Shown here: piece after piece, positions 1-11,289 of the stretch
Layout of the letters: every line of letters starts with the position of its first letter
How positions within the stretch are numbered: position 1 is the first letter of the stretch
Origin: Alligator mississippiensis
Lineage: Eukaryota > Chordata > Crocodylia > Alligatoridae
Direction of reading: 5' to 3'
DNA length: 64,000 nucleotides
Assembly: GCF_030867095.1 (NCBI RefSeq)
Contig: NC_081830.1
Location: 35,323,832 to 35,387,831, forward strand
Program-made: the position numbers and the translations under genes
Notes under the pieces: model-generated
What the model was told of the DNA's origin: nothing
Seen by the model: the letters and a program-made list of their open reading frames with translations, nothing else
The model's database searches: none

Positions 1-1870
1 AGGGCCTGTTCCGTGATCTTTCCAGGTATCCGGGTCAGACTGACTGATCTTTAATTCTCTGGATTTTTCTTCTTCCTTTTTTCTAAATATGGCACTATTT
101 TTGCTCTTTTCCAATCATCTGGGACCTCATCAGACCTCCACAAGTTCTCAAAGAGAATAGCCAATAGCTCTGAAATTACTTCAGCAAATTTCTTCAGTAT
201 CCAAGTATGCATCCAGTCTGGCTCTGCCTACTTGAAAGAATAGCTTCTCTAAGTAATCCCTAAACTGTTCTGTCATTACTCTCTGGTGTTTGCCACTTCC
301 CTATCTTTGCTGCCACTGCACTAAACATCTGGAAGGTGTCCCTATTTATAAAGATTGAAGAAAAAATTCACCATATGTAATTAGATTGCCTTCTGTGGTC
401 TGTAAGGAATACAGGGTCTATGGTTTCTTTGGTTTGCCTCTTCCTCTTAATATACTTGTAGAATCTCTTTTTATTGCCTTTTATGTTCTTTGCCAATTGC
501 ATCTCAAATTGTGACTTGGCCTTCCCAATATTTTCCCTTCACACCAATGCTATACCCATGGATGGATTTAGGATAGGTTCAACGGAAAGGTTGCCTTTCA
601 CTTTGCCTTTCACTTTCACATTCTCAGCTAGTTCCTCTTTGCTTGCAAGCAGAAAGTTTGCACATGGGGAAGTGCATCATCACATATAACAGAACGCATA
701 TTTTTTCCAGGTAAAAAGAAACTAGAAGCTATACTAATCAACTATAGGCCTAGAGTGATAATGCTCAGTTTAAGATTGATACAAAAGCAAATATAACTTT
801 ATTGCAATGAGTTAAAAACAGTCTGCAAGACTATGAAATAAATGCTACATTACCAGGAGCAGCTAACTGACAGCAGAACTGCAAAAGAAAAGCTAGCTAA
901 CATCAAGACCATTAAAAAGGAGAGAGGATCAGTAACACCTGTGAAATGAAGCATTTAGAATAAATCAGGTAGATTTTAATAAGTCATGAAGTCAATTGAC
1001 TCCTTCACTGCCACCTCAATAAATATGCTGTTGTCACTGTCAGGCAGTTGATTTTAAATTTTGAGTGGAGCATGAAGCAAAGGTGGGGGCAATTGTACCA
1101 GTGCAATGCCCCTGGATCCTCTCCTAGCAATATCCTTATACTCTTCCCTACTAATAAGACCAAGTGTCCACTTTTAGTAGGATCACTGTTTAGCTATGCC
1201 TGTGTCCTATTGCACATTTCATTCTTCCCATATATCAGGGTATCTTGTTTCTGACCCATAATAAGGTCGCATTAAAATACTACCAGATCTTCTTGTCTAC
1301 TTTTCCCCTCAAATGCACCTCCCAGAGAATCCTACCTGCAAGTTCTGTGAGTTTGCTAAAGTCCACTTTTCTGAAGTCCAGTATCTTTATTCTTCTCCTG
1401 GCCTTCCTTCCTCCCTTTAGGATGCTGAACACTTTTGATTCATGGTCACTGTTTCCCAAGTTGCCTTTCACTTTCACATTCTCACCTAGTTCCTCTTTGC
1501 TTGCATGCAGAAAGTTAAGCACAGCTTCCCCTCTAGTTTTTCTTTCTGCCATCTGTATCAATAAATTATTCTCAATGTGCTCCAAAAAATTGCTCGTCTG
1601 CTTGTGCCCTGATGTGTTTCCCTTCCAAAAAATGTCCCAGTAATTAAAATCTCCCATGAAAACTAGGTCTTGCTATTTGGAAACTTCTATCAGTTGTTTA
1701 AAAAAGGTCCTGCATAGCCCTTCCTCCTGCTTTGAGGACCTATAGTAGATCCCAAATGTGACATTTCCTTTGTTGCTCTCCCCTCTGACCTTTACTAGAA
1801 GCTTTCAACAAGCCTACTCTTCCACTGTGTACTGCGCTTTAGAATACATGCACATCACCTTTAAATATAA
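1..1870 (-). mobile_element. CR1-like LINE, antisense, rearranged and 3'-open at the window edge
   Basis: Read on the minus strand, 1280-1657 encodes the second half of an apurinic-type endonuclease (starts MGDFNYWDIFW, later NSDHES, then DFRKVDFSKL), the usual ORF2 N-terminal domain of CR1. 1-560 on the same strand resembles the linker and N-terminal reverse transcriptase of CR1, with stops in several places, so the copy is old. The stretch 665-1270 does not fit the endonuclease-RT linker and probably holds foreign or scrambled DNA. 590-665 repeats 1459-1520, which argues for internal rearrangement. The element runs off the left edge of the window, so its 3' end is not visible. Confidence 0.75.
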
Positions 1871-1871
1871 G

Positions 1872-2446
1872 GCCTCTGGCAGATGTGCAAGTAAAGGCAC
1901 CATGGGACCTGATGCCTGATCCCTACAATCATGCTTCCTGCCATGCCACACCTGCATGGCAGGAGAAATTATTGTGATATCCAGCATCTGATCCTACCAC
2001 ACCTTATTGCTAGGAGAGGAGGGGCCCAGGATCATGATCCTGGACTCCCTCTGCACTAGTTAGCAATCAAATCCCAGAGCTGGGAACCCCATTAGCTGAT
2101 GGGGCTGCAGCTATGGGCATGCACCATGTGCTCCTGTATCTCAAAGTGAAGATCAGCTGAGGGCTCCCAGCCATGGGAGTGCATGTTGCACTCCTACATC
2201 TGGGAGTGTGGATCAGTTGATGCAGCTCCCAGCTTAAGGGGTGCATGGTGTGCCTCTGTGTCTGGGACCCCCAGCCTGGCCACATATACAATTAATGGTG
2301 TGAAAGGAATTTTTAAATGTGTGCATGTGTGTAATAACCTTGTGATTTATTCCATGTTTCATCACTAATTGATTAATGGATTGAATGTGTGGCCATGTAA
2401 CTATTTAAGACATGATTGACTTATTATATCTTAATTGTAACATGTG
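1872..2446. mobile_element. Short inserted element with terminal inverted repeats, inside the LINE
   Basis: The insert separates two antisense LINE pieces. Its left end reads GGCCTCTGGCAGATGTG and its right end, reverse-complemented, reads GGCCCCAGCACATGT, so it has short imperfect terminal inverted repeats. Inside are repeated phrases of the kind 'ctcccag...gtgcatg...ctcctacatctggga' spaced about 60 bases apart. No coding sequence is seen. A non-autonomous DNA transposon is the best reading. The family is not recognised. Confidence 0.45.
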
Positions 2447-2760
2447 CTGGGGCCAAAGGTCTACCTTCCACATCGTACTGCCCTTCAGAACATGGGCACA
2501 GCTCCTTTATATATAGGATAATAACTCCTCCTTTTTCCCCCTGCCTTTTCATCCTGAATAAGTTATATTCATCTGTGTCAGTCCTGCAGTTATATGAGCT
2601 GTCCCACCATATCTCTGTAATCCCACTTGCATTGCAATTCCTTAATTATACTAGGTCCTCCAATTCATTCTGTTTCTTTCCCCTGATTCTCACATGGAGA
2701 ATATATAAACATTTCAGGTACCAAACTGATTGTCTTATCTTTTGAAGCTAAGGCTTCAGC
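2447..2760 (-). mobile_element. CR1-like LINE, 5'-ward piece (antisense)
   Basis: This stretch continues the 1-1870 element beyond the insert. It matches in wording the endonuclease-proximal part of CR1-like LINEs seen in antisense (phrases such as 'ctgcaattccttaattata' and 'ctcacatggagaatatataaac'). Its first 60 bases closely resemble 1816-1870 on the other side of the insert, so a segment is present twice. No long open frame remains. Confidence 0.45.
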
Positions 2761-4002
2761 TTCTGTCACTGAAAATCTTTTTTGTCTTTTTAATCTCATC
2801 TGAAACAAAAAAAGGGAAAACCACATTTGACAAAATAGATCTCTTTACAGACCAGTTGTGTTTCTATGCATACATACTTTTAGGGATGGAGACACATAGA
2901 GTGACATGGAGTCTTTGAACTTCCATTTCAGGCAAATTGGCCCTCCTCTGGTTTACTTCCAACTGGTACATAAATAGGACAGTTCTTAATGTACTGCAGG
3001 GGGGAACAGAATCCCACATTCTTTGTAAGTGCCAGCAACTGCAGATACATGCCCTTGAGTTGCCTAATATGAATTATGACTTAAGCAGGATACATATGCA
3101 CCTTAAGACTAACTAAACAAGATAGAGAATGCAATCTTTCATGAATTCAAGTTCATTTCCTCTGATGAAGTGAGCTCAAGTTCACAAAAGCTCATGCTCT
3201 CTATATCTTTTTAGCCAATTTGGAAGCTGTACATCTACCATGCCTTATGCCTAACTTCAGACTAACACAGCTAACTACCTCTCTCTGCTCATAAATAGGA
3301 CTTAACCATAGATGTAATCATTCTTTCCAAATCTGGTTTGGCGTTGCCAGTTTGCTGGAATGTAGGAAATAAAGAATTCATATGAAATGCCCTACCAAGA
3401 CCTCAGAATTAGCTGTCTCAATGTCCTAAGGCTTAGAGCTCTAGTCTGGTTACAAGACATATTACACCTATGTCTTTATTCAGGATCCCATAAATCTTAT
3501 CCTCTTGCCACATATTATCCACTTCTTGCCTCTCTTTTGGTCATGATTGGGCCTTAATTGCTGCTGAGAAGTCCACGCTCCATTAGGCCATCATTCCTGT
3601 TGTAAGAGAAACATCTGTTCCTTTATCATGAATCCATAGCACCCATCAGTGGTATTGTAGGTCAGTGATTCACTCATCATTCCCTTGAAATGGACAAAAA
3701 TAATGTGTACTAAAGCTAAATAGATTACCCCACTCTGTATTTCCTTTGTTTAACTCAGTGATATCTACAGAATTAGGGGCTCTTGAGTGTAGCCAATTAT
3801 CCCAACAAAAGCAGAAGGAAAGGAGATTAACAAAACCGAGCAGTTCCCCAACCCGTAATGAGGTGGCATCTCCCACATGGGATCCTTCTCGTTGCAGTGA
3901 GGACAGAGTAGACAGAAAAGAGTAGTCCCAGGGAAGAAAGAGTGGAGTTTGAAGAAAGACAGAGAGCACCGCAGTGGCATAATAATGACTGTTTATTTGG
4001 AG
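2761..4002. other. Non-coding, old interspersed-repeat debris
   Basis: No gene is seen. At 3150-3285 there is the sequence type 'cctctgatgaagtgagctcaagttcacaaaagctcatgc ... agactaacacagctaactacctct', which I recognise as a very common amniote interspersed repeat end, though I cannot place its family with certainty. The short open frames at 3670-4023 on the minus strand have no recognisable domain. Confidence 0.35.
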
Positions 4003-4010
4003 CTGAGTAC

Positions 4011-4825
4011 TAGGGGTGCGCAAAGCGGGCCATATTCGATTCAGATTCGGATTTGGCCCAAATTGGGAACAGTGATTGATTCAATTCCTTGATTCAGATC
4101 ACTCTCCCTGATTCAATTTGGTTGAATCTGAAGATTTGATGCTGATTTGGAGAATCAGTGATTAGGACATAGACACAGCTTTAAATGTTTTTTCTACATA
4201 CCTTGAGGTACCACCATGGCTTGTGAGCACTGCAATGGTGGGGTGCATGGAGTGTCCCACAGGTGTGTGAGGGGGGACCCTCCATGTGCTCGGTGCCAAA
4301 CACAGAAGTGGACCGGAAGTACTTCCAGTCCACTTTTGGGTCCACCGGGGAGCACACAGGGTGCCCCTTCCCTCCCCCTGCTGCATGCCCCCAGCTTGGC
4401 AATTGACTGCAGCGGGACCCAGGAGGCATCAGTCGCCAAGCTGGGGGGGAGTAGGAGGTCCCCCTGTGTGCTCCCCGGCAGACCTGAAAGTGTACTGGAA
4501 GTGCTTCTGGTCCATTTCTGGGTTTGCTCCTGAGTGCGCTGGGGAGCCCCCCATGCTTCTGTGGGATGCTCCATGTGCCCCAACATCACAGCACTTAGGA
4601 GTCACCAGCTACCTAGAGGTATGTAGAAAAAAAAACTTTTAAAGCTGTCTCTATGTCTGAATCTCCAAATCTTTCTGAATCTCTACAAATTGATTCAGAT
4701 GGTTTCAGTTTGATTCGGAGACATTAAAGTGTCTTTTGATTTGATTTGGATTCAGAGATTCAGCTACCAAATAGGACCAAGTCTCCACTGAATCAAATCA
4801 GGGCCCAAAGCTTTGTACAGCCCTA
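4011..4825. mobile_element. hAT foldback MITE with 8-bp target duplication
   Basis: The left end reads TAGGGGTGCGCAAAGC and the right end, reverse-complemented, reads TAGGGCTGTACAAAGCT. The element is flanked on both sides by the identical 8-mer CTGAGTAC (4003-4010 and 4826-4833), the target duplication length used by hAT transposases. The arms continue as long imperfect inverted repeats of more than 250 bases: 4160-4260 pairs with the complement of 4560-4665, including the shared 'agctttaaa...ttttttctacatacct' block. The outer arms are rich in 'gattcaa/gattcga' words. No transposase is encoded, so it is non-autonomous. The overlapping short open frames are by-products of the palindrome. Related pieces lie at 33040-33618 and 45655-45810. 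Confidence 0.88.
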
Positions 4826-4833
4826 CTGAGTAC

Positions 4834-6728
4834 TATTTGGGATATTGCTGTACTATATGGGATATAGGCACTCTGAGACCTGCTTTGAAGAAGAAAACAT
4901 CCCCTTCCTGGGATCTGGCCAAAAAGGCGCTCTCTAAGGTGGGGCTCTATGGATTTCTGCGGAAGCTAGGGAAAGAGAGTAGCTAGAATATCAAAGTCAG
5001 AAAGGCTTGCCCCTTGTGAAGCCATTCTGTTGCTGGCTTCAGAGGATCCATTAGGATAGGTGACTGAAGAAGGCTCTTCTTGGGGAGTCCTGAGGCAGAA
5101 CTTCTTCTGACAGAGACATTATCTGTGACACACCAGTCATACCCCCAAGCTTGATAGAGCTACACCAATTTAAGTCTATGGAATTAATGTTACCATATGT
5201 GAGTAAACAAAGACACAGTTCAGACACACATTTTTTCAGAATTTTTCCCTATGGTCTTCTGAAGAGTTTAATGTGTCTTGGGAATCAGGTACTTGACAAC
5301 AATAGAGGGAACTAAAAGGTACTTGGTCAATTATCACAAGCATATTTTACCATGTGTGGAAAAAAGATCCAAACCACAACCTGTAGGATTTACCTAGATG
5401 CACAAACAATTCTCTATTTATAAGAGCTGTCCAGATTGTTGCACAGTTGCATCAACTTACAAATCCTTTAAAAGGCTGTCAAGAAACGGCTACACTCTCT
5501 AGAGGTAAGTTTAATTTTCTTTTAAGATGGGTAGATCACTTGGACTTGCACTGAAAAACAATATTTTGCAAAAATCTTTGAATTTCTACAAAGAGGAGTA
5601 ATCAAGAGAATATCTGTCTGTCTGTCTTCCTGCCTGTTGTCTAACAACCCATACATATATATATATTGTTTGCTTCTGGAGGGATATGCAATAGTGAGAG
5701 AAAAAGAGAAAAAAAGATATATTTATGGTGCTAGAGAGACAATTACAGTTTGCTAGTACAGGAAAATATCTGTTTGTTTGTCTTTTTGCCTTGATTCCCC
5801 CCTCTCCTCTCCCCACAATATTGAGTCTTTAATACAAATAGTATGAAAGCTGGTTAGTTACCCTGGGAAGAGATATTGCTTAAATTCTGTCCAGGTGGTT
5901 TTCAAATGACCACTTAATCTGAGAAAAAAACATTTCTCTCGCCTTCTCTTTCCCTCTCTTTCTCTCTCCACCTACCCCAGCCTATTATTTTAAAATGTGA
6001 CCATTCATCTTCTACCAATATATCCTTCTGTCTTTCTTCAACAAGCATTATCTTCTGTGTTACTGCCTGTCTGTTTATGAACCTGTTGAATATGTGATCT
6101 TCAAAGGTAAAGATAGGACTGTATTAGGTCCCTTCCATCATTTGTGTCTTTGAAAATTTAGCTTTTATACTTTTCTGCCTTTGAGTACTCAATCAGATTT
6201 TTTGTCTATTATTCAATCTATGCACTGTTAAAATGAAATACCATAAATTCTGCAGGGTATTAAATTCAGTGAATTCAGTATTGGTGAATGATGATGGATT
6301 GACACAATTACAGAGCAAATTACTTGTTAAAGCCAATAGATCAGTAGCAAAATAGAGGACAAAGATATATAGTACCTCATATTTTGCATGCGTGCATGCA
6401 CATGTACACGCACACACGTACATTTCAACCAATGTCTCTTTTATTGGATGCAGAAGATAACATGCTGGAACAAGTTGACTCTAGGCCTTAAAACATGCTG
6501 TTGAGATAAACAAGTTCCAAGAAACATATAACATGACACAACAATACTTAAACAACATCCAAAAATGTATCTGCTCTCAGCTATTGCAAACTACTTCCTC
6601 TTACATATAAGCAGAGAAACATACAGAAAACCCATATATCATAATCAAATATACAAACACACATGTAAATCACACAAAGATACCTTATCCTTGTAAAGAA
6701 TTTTCTTTTTCTGATCATCATGTGAAAG

Positions 6729-6731
<3 letters not shown>
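4834..6731. other. Non-coding, A/T-rich spacer
   Basis: I see no gene. There are small low-complexity runs: 'ctgtctgtctgtcttcctgcctg' near 5610, an AT run near 5655, and 'ctctctttctctctcc' near 5950. The short open frames here have no recognisable domain. Confidence 0.4.

Positions 6732-6764
<33 letters not shown>
6732..6764. repeat. (AC)n microsatellite
   Basis: About 16 uninterrupted AC dinucleotides. It lies about 330 bases 5' of the first receptor coding exon. It is likely length-variable between individuals. Confidence 0.95.
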
Positions 6765-6768
<4 letters not shown>

Positions 6769-7078
6769 GAGTCATGAGTTCAGAAAACCCCTGAAGCATA
6801 GGCTTAACTTTAATCCTGTACATTTTTACACTGGAATCAGTTAGGCAAACCATACTTTTGAAGTTACATATGTGCTTAGGGGTACTGGTAGAACACAATG
6901 GGGCCTTGAATCTGGTTGCAGATTGTAGATACTACTGCTATAAAAAGATAAGTGACATCTTTTCTATGAGGAAGTAGGATAGAAAGCAATAACTAATTTC
7001 ATTTCCTTACTGCTGTCCATCCACCAGTCATACCCAGATAGTATCCTAACGATGACATGTCTGCATTATGTCCCTACA

Positions 7079-7080
7079 GG
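7079..7080 (+). promoter_or_regulatory. Candidate 3' splice site of the receptor coding exon
   Basis: The sequence 'cattatgtccctacag' ends in AG at 7078-7079, and the exon would begin at 7080, 18 bases before the ATG at 7098. OR genes usually have one or more non-coding 5' exons spliced just before the start codon, so this site also supports the downstream ATG over the one at 7068, which would lie in the intron. Confidence 0.5.
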
Positions 7081-7097
7081 TGAAGTGTCCAGCGGAA

Positions 7098-8045
7098 ATG
7101 ACACAGTGGAATAACTCTGTGATAATGGAATTCATGCTTCTAGGAATCTCACATCGCACAGAACTGAAGCTCCTGTTCTTTCTCATCTTCCTGTCCATCT
7201 ACATCTTCATCCTGTTTGGAAATATTCTAGTTATCCTTGCCACATTGTGTGACCCCATCCTGTGCACACCTATGTACTTTTTCCTCAGGAACCTGGCCTT
7301 CCTGGATATCTGCTATACCACAGTCACCATTCCCAAGATGCTGACCAACCTCCTTATGGAGAAGACAACCATCTCCTTTGTTGGTTGTTCCATTCAGATG
7401 TACTTCTTTCTTTTCTTGGGCACTGCAGCATGTTATACCTTGGCTGTCATGTCCTATGACCGCTATGTAGCGATCTGCAACCCTTTTCACTATACGGCCA
7501 TCATGACCAAGAGGATCTGCATCCTGTTGGTCTCAGGGTGCTGGGTTACTGGCATGTCCGTGTCCCTGGGGCAAACAGTTTTAATATTCAGCATGCCCTT
7601 CTGCAACTCCAGTGTTATCAATCACTTCTTCTGTGATGTGTTGCCAGTTATGAAACTCATTTGTGCAGAATCATACATGAATGAGGAGGTGGAAGTGATT
7701 CTAATGAGTGTTTTAATCATTTTCATCCCTTTTACACTCATTTCGGTTTCCTATATTCACATAATTGCTGCCATCATTAGGATCCCATCGGTGTATGGGA
7801 GGTACAAGGCAGTCAACACGTGTTCCTCCCATCTTACATCTGTTTTCTTGTTCTATGGCAGTGCTATGTTTATGTATTTAAGACCTAAATCCAACTGGCA
7901 ACCAGACCTGGATAAACTGCTTTCTCTCCTCTACACAGTGGTCCCAGCCATGCTGAATCCCATTGTTTACAGTCTAAGCAACCAACAGGTAAAAAGGGCA
8001 CTAAGGAAAGTGTTAGGCAGGAACACAATTTCTCAGAACACATGA
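7098..8045 (+). CDS. Olfactory receptor, class II, intact
   Basis: Odorant-detecting seven-helix GPCR of the olfactory cilium membrane, expected to couple to G-olf. The frame is intact at 315 residues, a normal OR length. Visible landmarks: N-glycosylation site at N5 (NNS), GN in TM1 (41-42), PMYFFLRNLAFLD (58-70) in TM2, C97 and C179 as the conserved disulfide pair, MSYDRYVAIC (118-127) at the end of TM3, FFCD (177-180), KAVNTCSSH (237-245) at TM6 and PAMLNPIVYSLSN (283-295) in TM7. The 7098 start (MTQWNNS) is preferred because the frame's earlier ATG at 7068 lies upstream of a splice acceptor. Small departures from the family are KAVNTC for KAFSTC, MSYDRY for MAYDRY and SLSNQQ for SLRNKE. 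Wording is closest to OR10/OR6-type receptors. The subfamily is not assigned. Confidence 0.95.
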   Translation: MTQWNNSVIMEFMLLGISHRTELKLLFFLIFLSIYIFILFGNILVILATLCDPILCTPMYFFLRNLAFLDICYTTVTIPKMLTNLLMEKTTISFVGCSIQMYFFLFLGTAACYTLAVMSYDRYVAICNPFHYTAIMTKRICILLVSGCWVTGMSVSLGQTVLIFSMPFCNSSVINHFFCDVLPVMKLICAESYMNEEVEVILMSVLIIFIPFTLISVSYIHIIAAIIRIPSVYGRYKAVNTCSSHLTSVFLFYGSAMFMYLRPKSNWQPDLDKLLSLLYTVVPAMLNPIVYSLSNQQVKRALRKVLGRNTISQNT

Positions 8046-9428
8046 ATGGGTTTATCAGAAGTTTGTGGTGATTAAGGGCTTGAATCTTCTCTTGGTTATA
8101 CCGTTGTAATTCAGGAGTATTTCCATTTATTGTAATAGCCCTATATCTCCCCTCTGTCATTTACTGTATTTTAAATGAGAAGTAATTCCGCTGTTGTTAA
8201 CATCAAAGGCTTTACGCACATTGAGAAATTAGTGCACAGTAAAGCAGGGTGTGATATTACTGTACCTTAATTTCACCATCTTTCTATTTCACTCAAGTGT
8301 AAATCGAGAATAATCCCATTAAGTTCAGTTCAGTGATTGATGACAATCTCAGTTTCACCAGTATAAAAACAGGATAACCAATAAATTACTCTGGATTTAC
8401 TTCAGTATAATAAGGAAGAGAATCTGGCCCATTATCTTTTATATTCTGCACATCTAAAATAAGTTCACTTCTTACATGGAGCAAAGATGATGTGTCTGAT
8501 CCTCTTGCACCTTATATTTGTGACATTGTCAACTTTACAGACAGACACAGAGTTACTTTTGCTATAAATACTGTGACTGAGATCATCATCAGGCTCAGTA
8601 ACTTTGATTCTGGTCTTAACAATGCATAATAGAGAAAGCATGATAATCATCTATACCTAGAGCACTTTAGGCAAGTCTTGCCCTTAAATGGATTTGAAAG
8701 TAGATGCAAAATATTGGTGTGCCTATTTTAAAGTCCATTTCCCCTGCCAGCATATTGTAAAGGGGTCTTATAGTGTAGATGAGAGTCCTGCTTCATGTAA
8801 TTCAGTGGAAATCAATAGGTGAAATAGTACTCTCACTTAGACTGGAGCAAAGCAGAAACATTTACACTAATATTGCGCAAAATCAAGGTATGTGGTAGAA
8901 GTGGCTTGACAGACAGAAGGTATTTAATCTAGTCAATATTTTGGAAAAAAATAAAAGAAAACTATAGGTCTGAGACATGTAAGCTATAAGATTTATGTGA
9001 AGTAATAAAAAATATCTTTTCAACCTTGTTTCTTTTTCCAATCATTATTTTCAAATAACCAAATATTTCTGTCAATAGCTTCTTTGTGTACAGAAAAAAT
9101 AAATAAGTCATTTTCCAAAGAGCAAAATGGTTTTAAGAGGCAGGCTCTTAAGCCAAGCTGAACTGGTTGCTAGCATGTGTGCTTGCTTTATTTCAACTGA
9201 TAGAGACCTCCATGTGGGTGGGCCAAGTCAGGATTGTTTTTTTTTTTGCAGAATTTCCCAACCATGACCAAGTGAAACACTCATGGAAAGCTGTTCAAAA
9301 AGGAAATGTTTCAGCCAGAGGATGTACATAGGAATCCTGGTATTCTTTGGCTGAAATATTTCAATATGTCTCAGCCACCTCCAGTGACAGCCAAGTGGAG
9401 CAGGCTGTAGCAATGTGAGACTCTACAG
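8046..9428. other. 3' flank of the first receptor, non-coding
   Basis: No gene or clear repeat is recognised. The open frames at 7885-8160 and 8465-8650 on the minus strand are short and featureless. A poly-T run of 10 to 11 lies near 9236. Just before the hAT-like end at 9429, 9250-9400 contains an imperfect inverted arrangement of 'catttcagccagag/ctttggctgaaatatttc'. Confidence 0.35.
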
Positions 9429-9944
9429 CAGGGGGCAGCAAAATATGTCTCATGGGGTGAATTCAGCCTTCTAGGTAATGTCATACAGTCCGCAGGGCCC
9501 CCCTGTGAGCCCCCTATAAGCCCTGGCCCTTGCTGCCCCTCTGCAAGCTGGTGTGAACATGGGGTGTGAACATGGGAACCACATACTATGGGGCCAGGTT
9601 GGGCTGGCCCTGCATGCTATGTGAACACAGGAGTTGCATGCTAAGGGGCTGGGTGGGACTGGCCCCACGTGCTGCCACCACATACGGCTGGGGATATGAG
9701 CAGGACCACTATTGGGCTGGGTGGGGCTGCTCCCACTCACTGCTGCTACGTGCAGCCAGGGATCTGGGCGGGAGCTGCATATTATGGGGCCAGGTGGGGT
9801 TGGCCCCACACTGCCACCACCTGCAGCCGGGGACTGGGGTGGGAGCACGGGGAGCTGCACACTATAAGGCCAGGTGTTGCTGGCCCCACTCACTGCTACC
9901 ACATGTGGCTCCAGTGACTAGCACACTGAAGAGACTCTGAAGAT
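9429..9944. mobile_element. hAT-like element end carrying a GC-rich minisatellite
   Basis: It starts CAGGGGGCAGCAAAATATG, the form common to hAT family termini. 9590-9910 is then built from four to five imperfect tandem units of roughly 70-80 bases, each with the core 'ctggccccac...ctgccaccac...gcagcc..ggga...ggg(g)ccagg/tggg'. Because the units keep several frames open, long but meaningless open frames appear on both strands. I could not find the matching right terminus, so the true end is uncertain. Confidence 0.45.
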
Positions 9945-10222
9945 CCCCCACACAGACACCCTCCTACACACCCCAGCCCCACCCACCGTGTCCTCAACAT
10001 ACCCCCACACCCTCCCATAGGCCCCCCACACTCCCAGCCCCCATCTTACCCACACTCACACCCTCCCATGCACCCTCACCCCAACCACATACCCAACATC
10101 CTTCCACACCCACCTTTCACTCTCCCACACACACCCCACCCATCATACCCACACCCCACCACACACACACACACCTACTCCCCAACCACACCCCCTCACA
10201 TACACCCCCTTACCCTCCCACA
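9945..10222. repeat. C/A-rich low-complexity tract
   Basis: About 280 bases on the plus strand are almost purely C and A with scattered T (cccacac, ccctcccac, acacacac), with very few G. It directly abuts the minisatellite. Strand-biased tracts like this can form unusual DNA structure and are usually length-variable. Confidence 0.85.
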
Positions 10223-11285
10223 ATATATAAGAGTAAGACTGAATTTTGGGCTATGATGCAATCACTTCTAGATATACTAAACAAACACATATATCGGGAC
10301 AACAATATTTTAAAAAAATAATAAATTAAATTATAGAAGATGTTTGATTTTTTTTTTTTTTTAGTATTTTTTTTTACCAGTTTCAAGATAGCAACTCCCC
10401 CTTCCAAAAAAAGTACTTCTGGGGTGAGGGGAGTGTCTTCTTGTGGCAAAGGTCAGAGGTTAGGGGTGGGACTTCTGATCCCAAGATGGTGACCAAGTGG
10501 TGGGGCACCTGTCAAGGGGCGAGGCTACCCTTGTGGCCCCCAACAGCTCACCAAAACTAGTTAAGCAGTGGTTCCAGTCAAAATAATTGCACTCCTCTTC
10601 TCTACAGGGAGAGGATAGGAAAGGTAAGCATGGGTGAAAGAGAGGGGGAGAGGTGGCAGGGGCTCCCAAATCCCCCTGAAACTGTTCTCTTCTCCTTGGA
10701 GAAGGTAGGATGGCAGAAGGGATTGGGACATGAAGGCCCTACTCCCACATTAGTGGGAGCCCCAGGAGTCAGCAGAGTCTGGCAGAGGGGTGGGGGATTA
10801 AGCCCTGTTTTAGCCCCAACCCAGCTTCAGTGTGTTTCTCCTACACACACATAACAAAATTAAAATGGTAACATTAAATGAGTATCTCAGTTAGAGGCAC
10901 TATGTTGGCTTGTTTCAGCCATTGTTGGAATGTTCAAAGGGCTAATTTGTGTGGACAGCCCATTCTTTGAAAAAGTTCAAAGACATTTGAAATGATTTGT
11001 TATATCTGTCCACTCCCTCAGAGAGTTGAAAGTAGATATACAGTGAAATTTGCAAAGACAACCAAGAGACTGTAGGAATATACATTGCTTTGAAAAATCA
11101 GTGGGACTTCTGCTCCTCAATCACTTGAGGTCAGAACCATAAAGGTATCCAGGTGCCCAAACTTGCAGGTAGCCATGTAGTGGTAATTTCAAAAGCATCC
11201 CCACAGGTCAAGTTCCTAACTCAAAAAAGCTCCAAAATCTAAGTTGAAAATCCAGCTAGTGATGGAAGATGGAGCTGGTTATGGG
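10223..11285. other. Non-coding, mixed repeat debris
   Basis: T-rich runs lie at 10347-10378. 10380-10860 is GC-richer and holds phrases such as 'ccaagatggtgaccaagtgg', which look like an old repeat, but I do not recognise the family. No gene is seen. Confidence 0.3.
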
Positions 11286-11289
11286 AAAC

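Noticed and set aside
7227-7490. Minus-strand and shifted frames within receptor coding regions
   Set aside because: Shadows of intact receptor frames. The receptor motifs identify the true frame in each case.
9471-9902. 143-codon open frame on the minus strand and overlapping plus-strand frames
   Set aside because: All are translations of the imperfect GC-rich tandem repeat. Several frames are open at once and no domain is visible.
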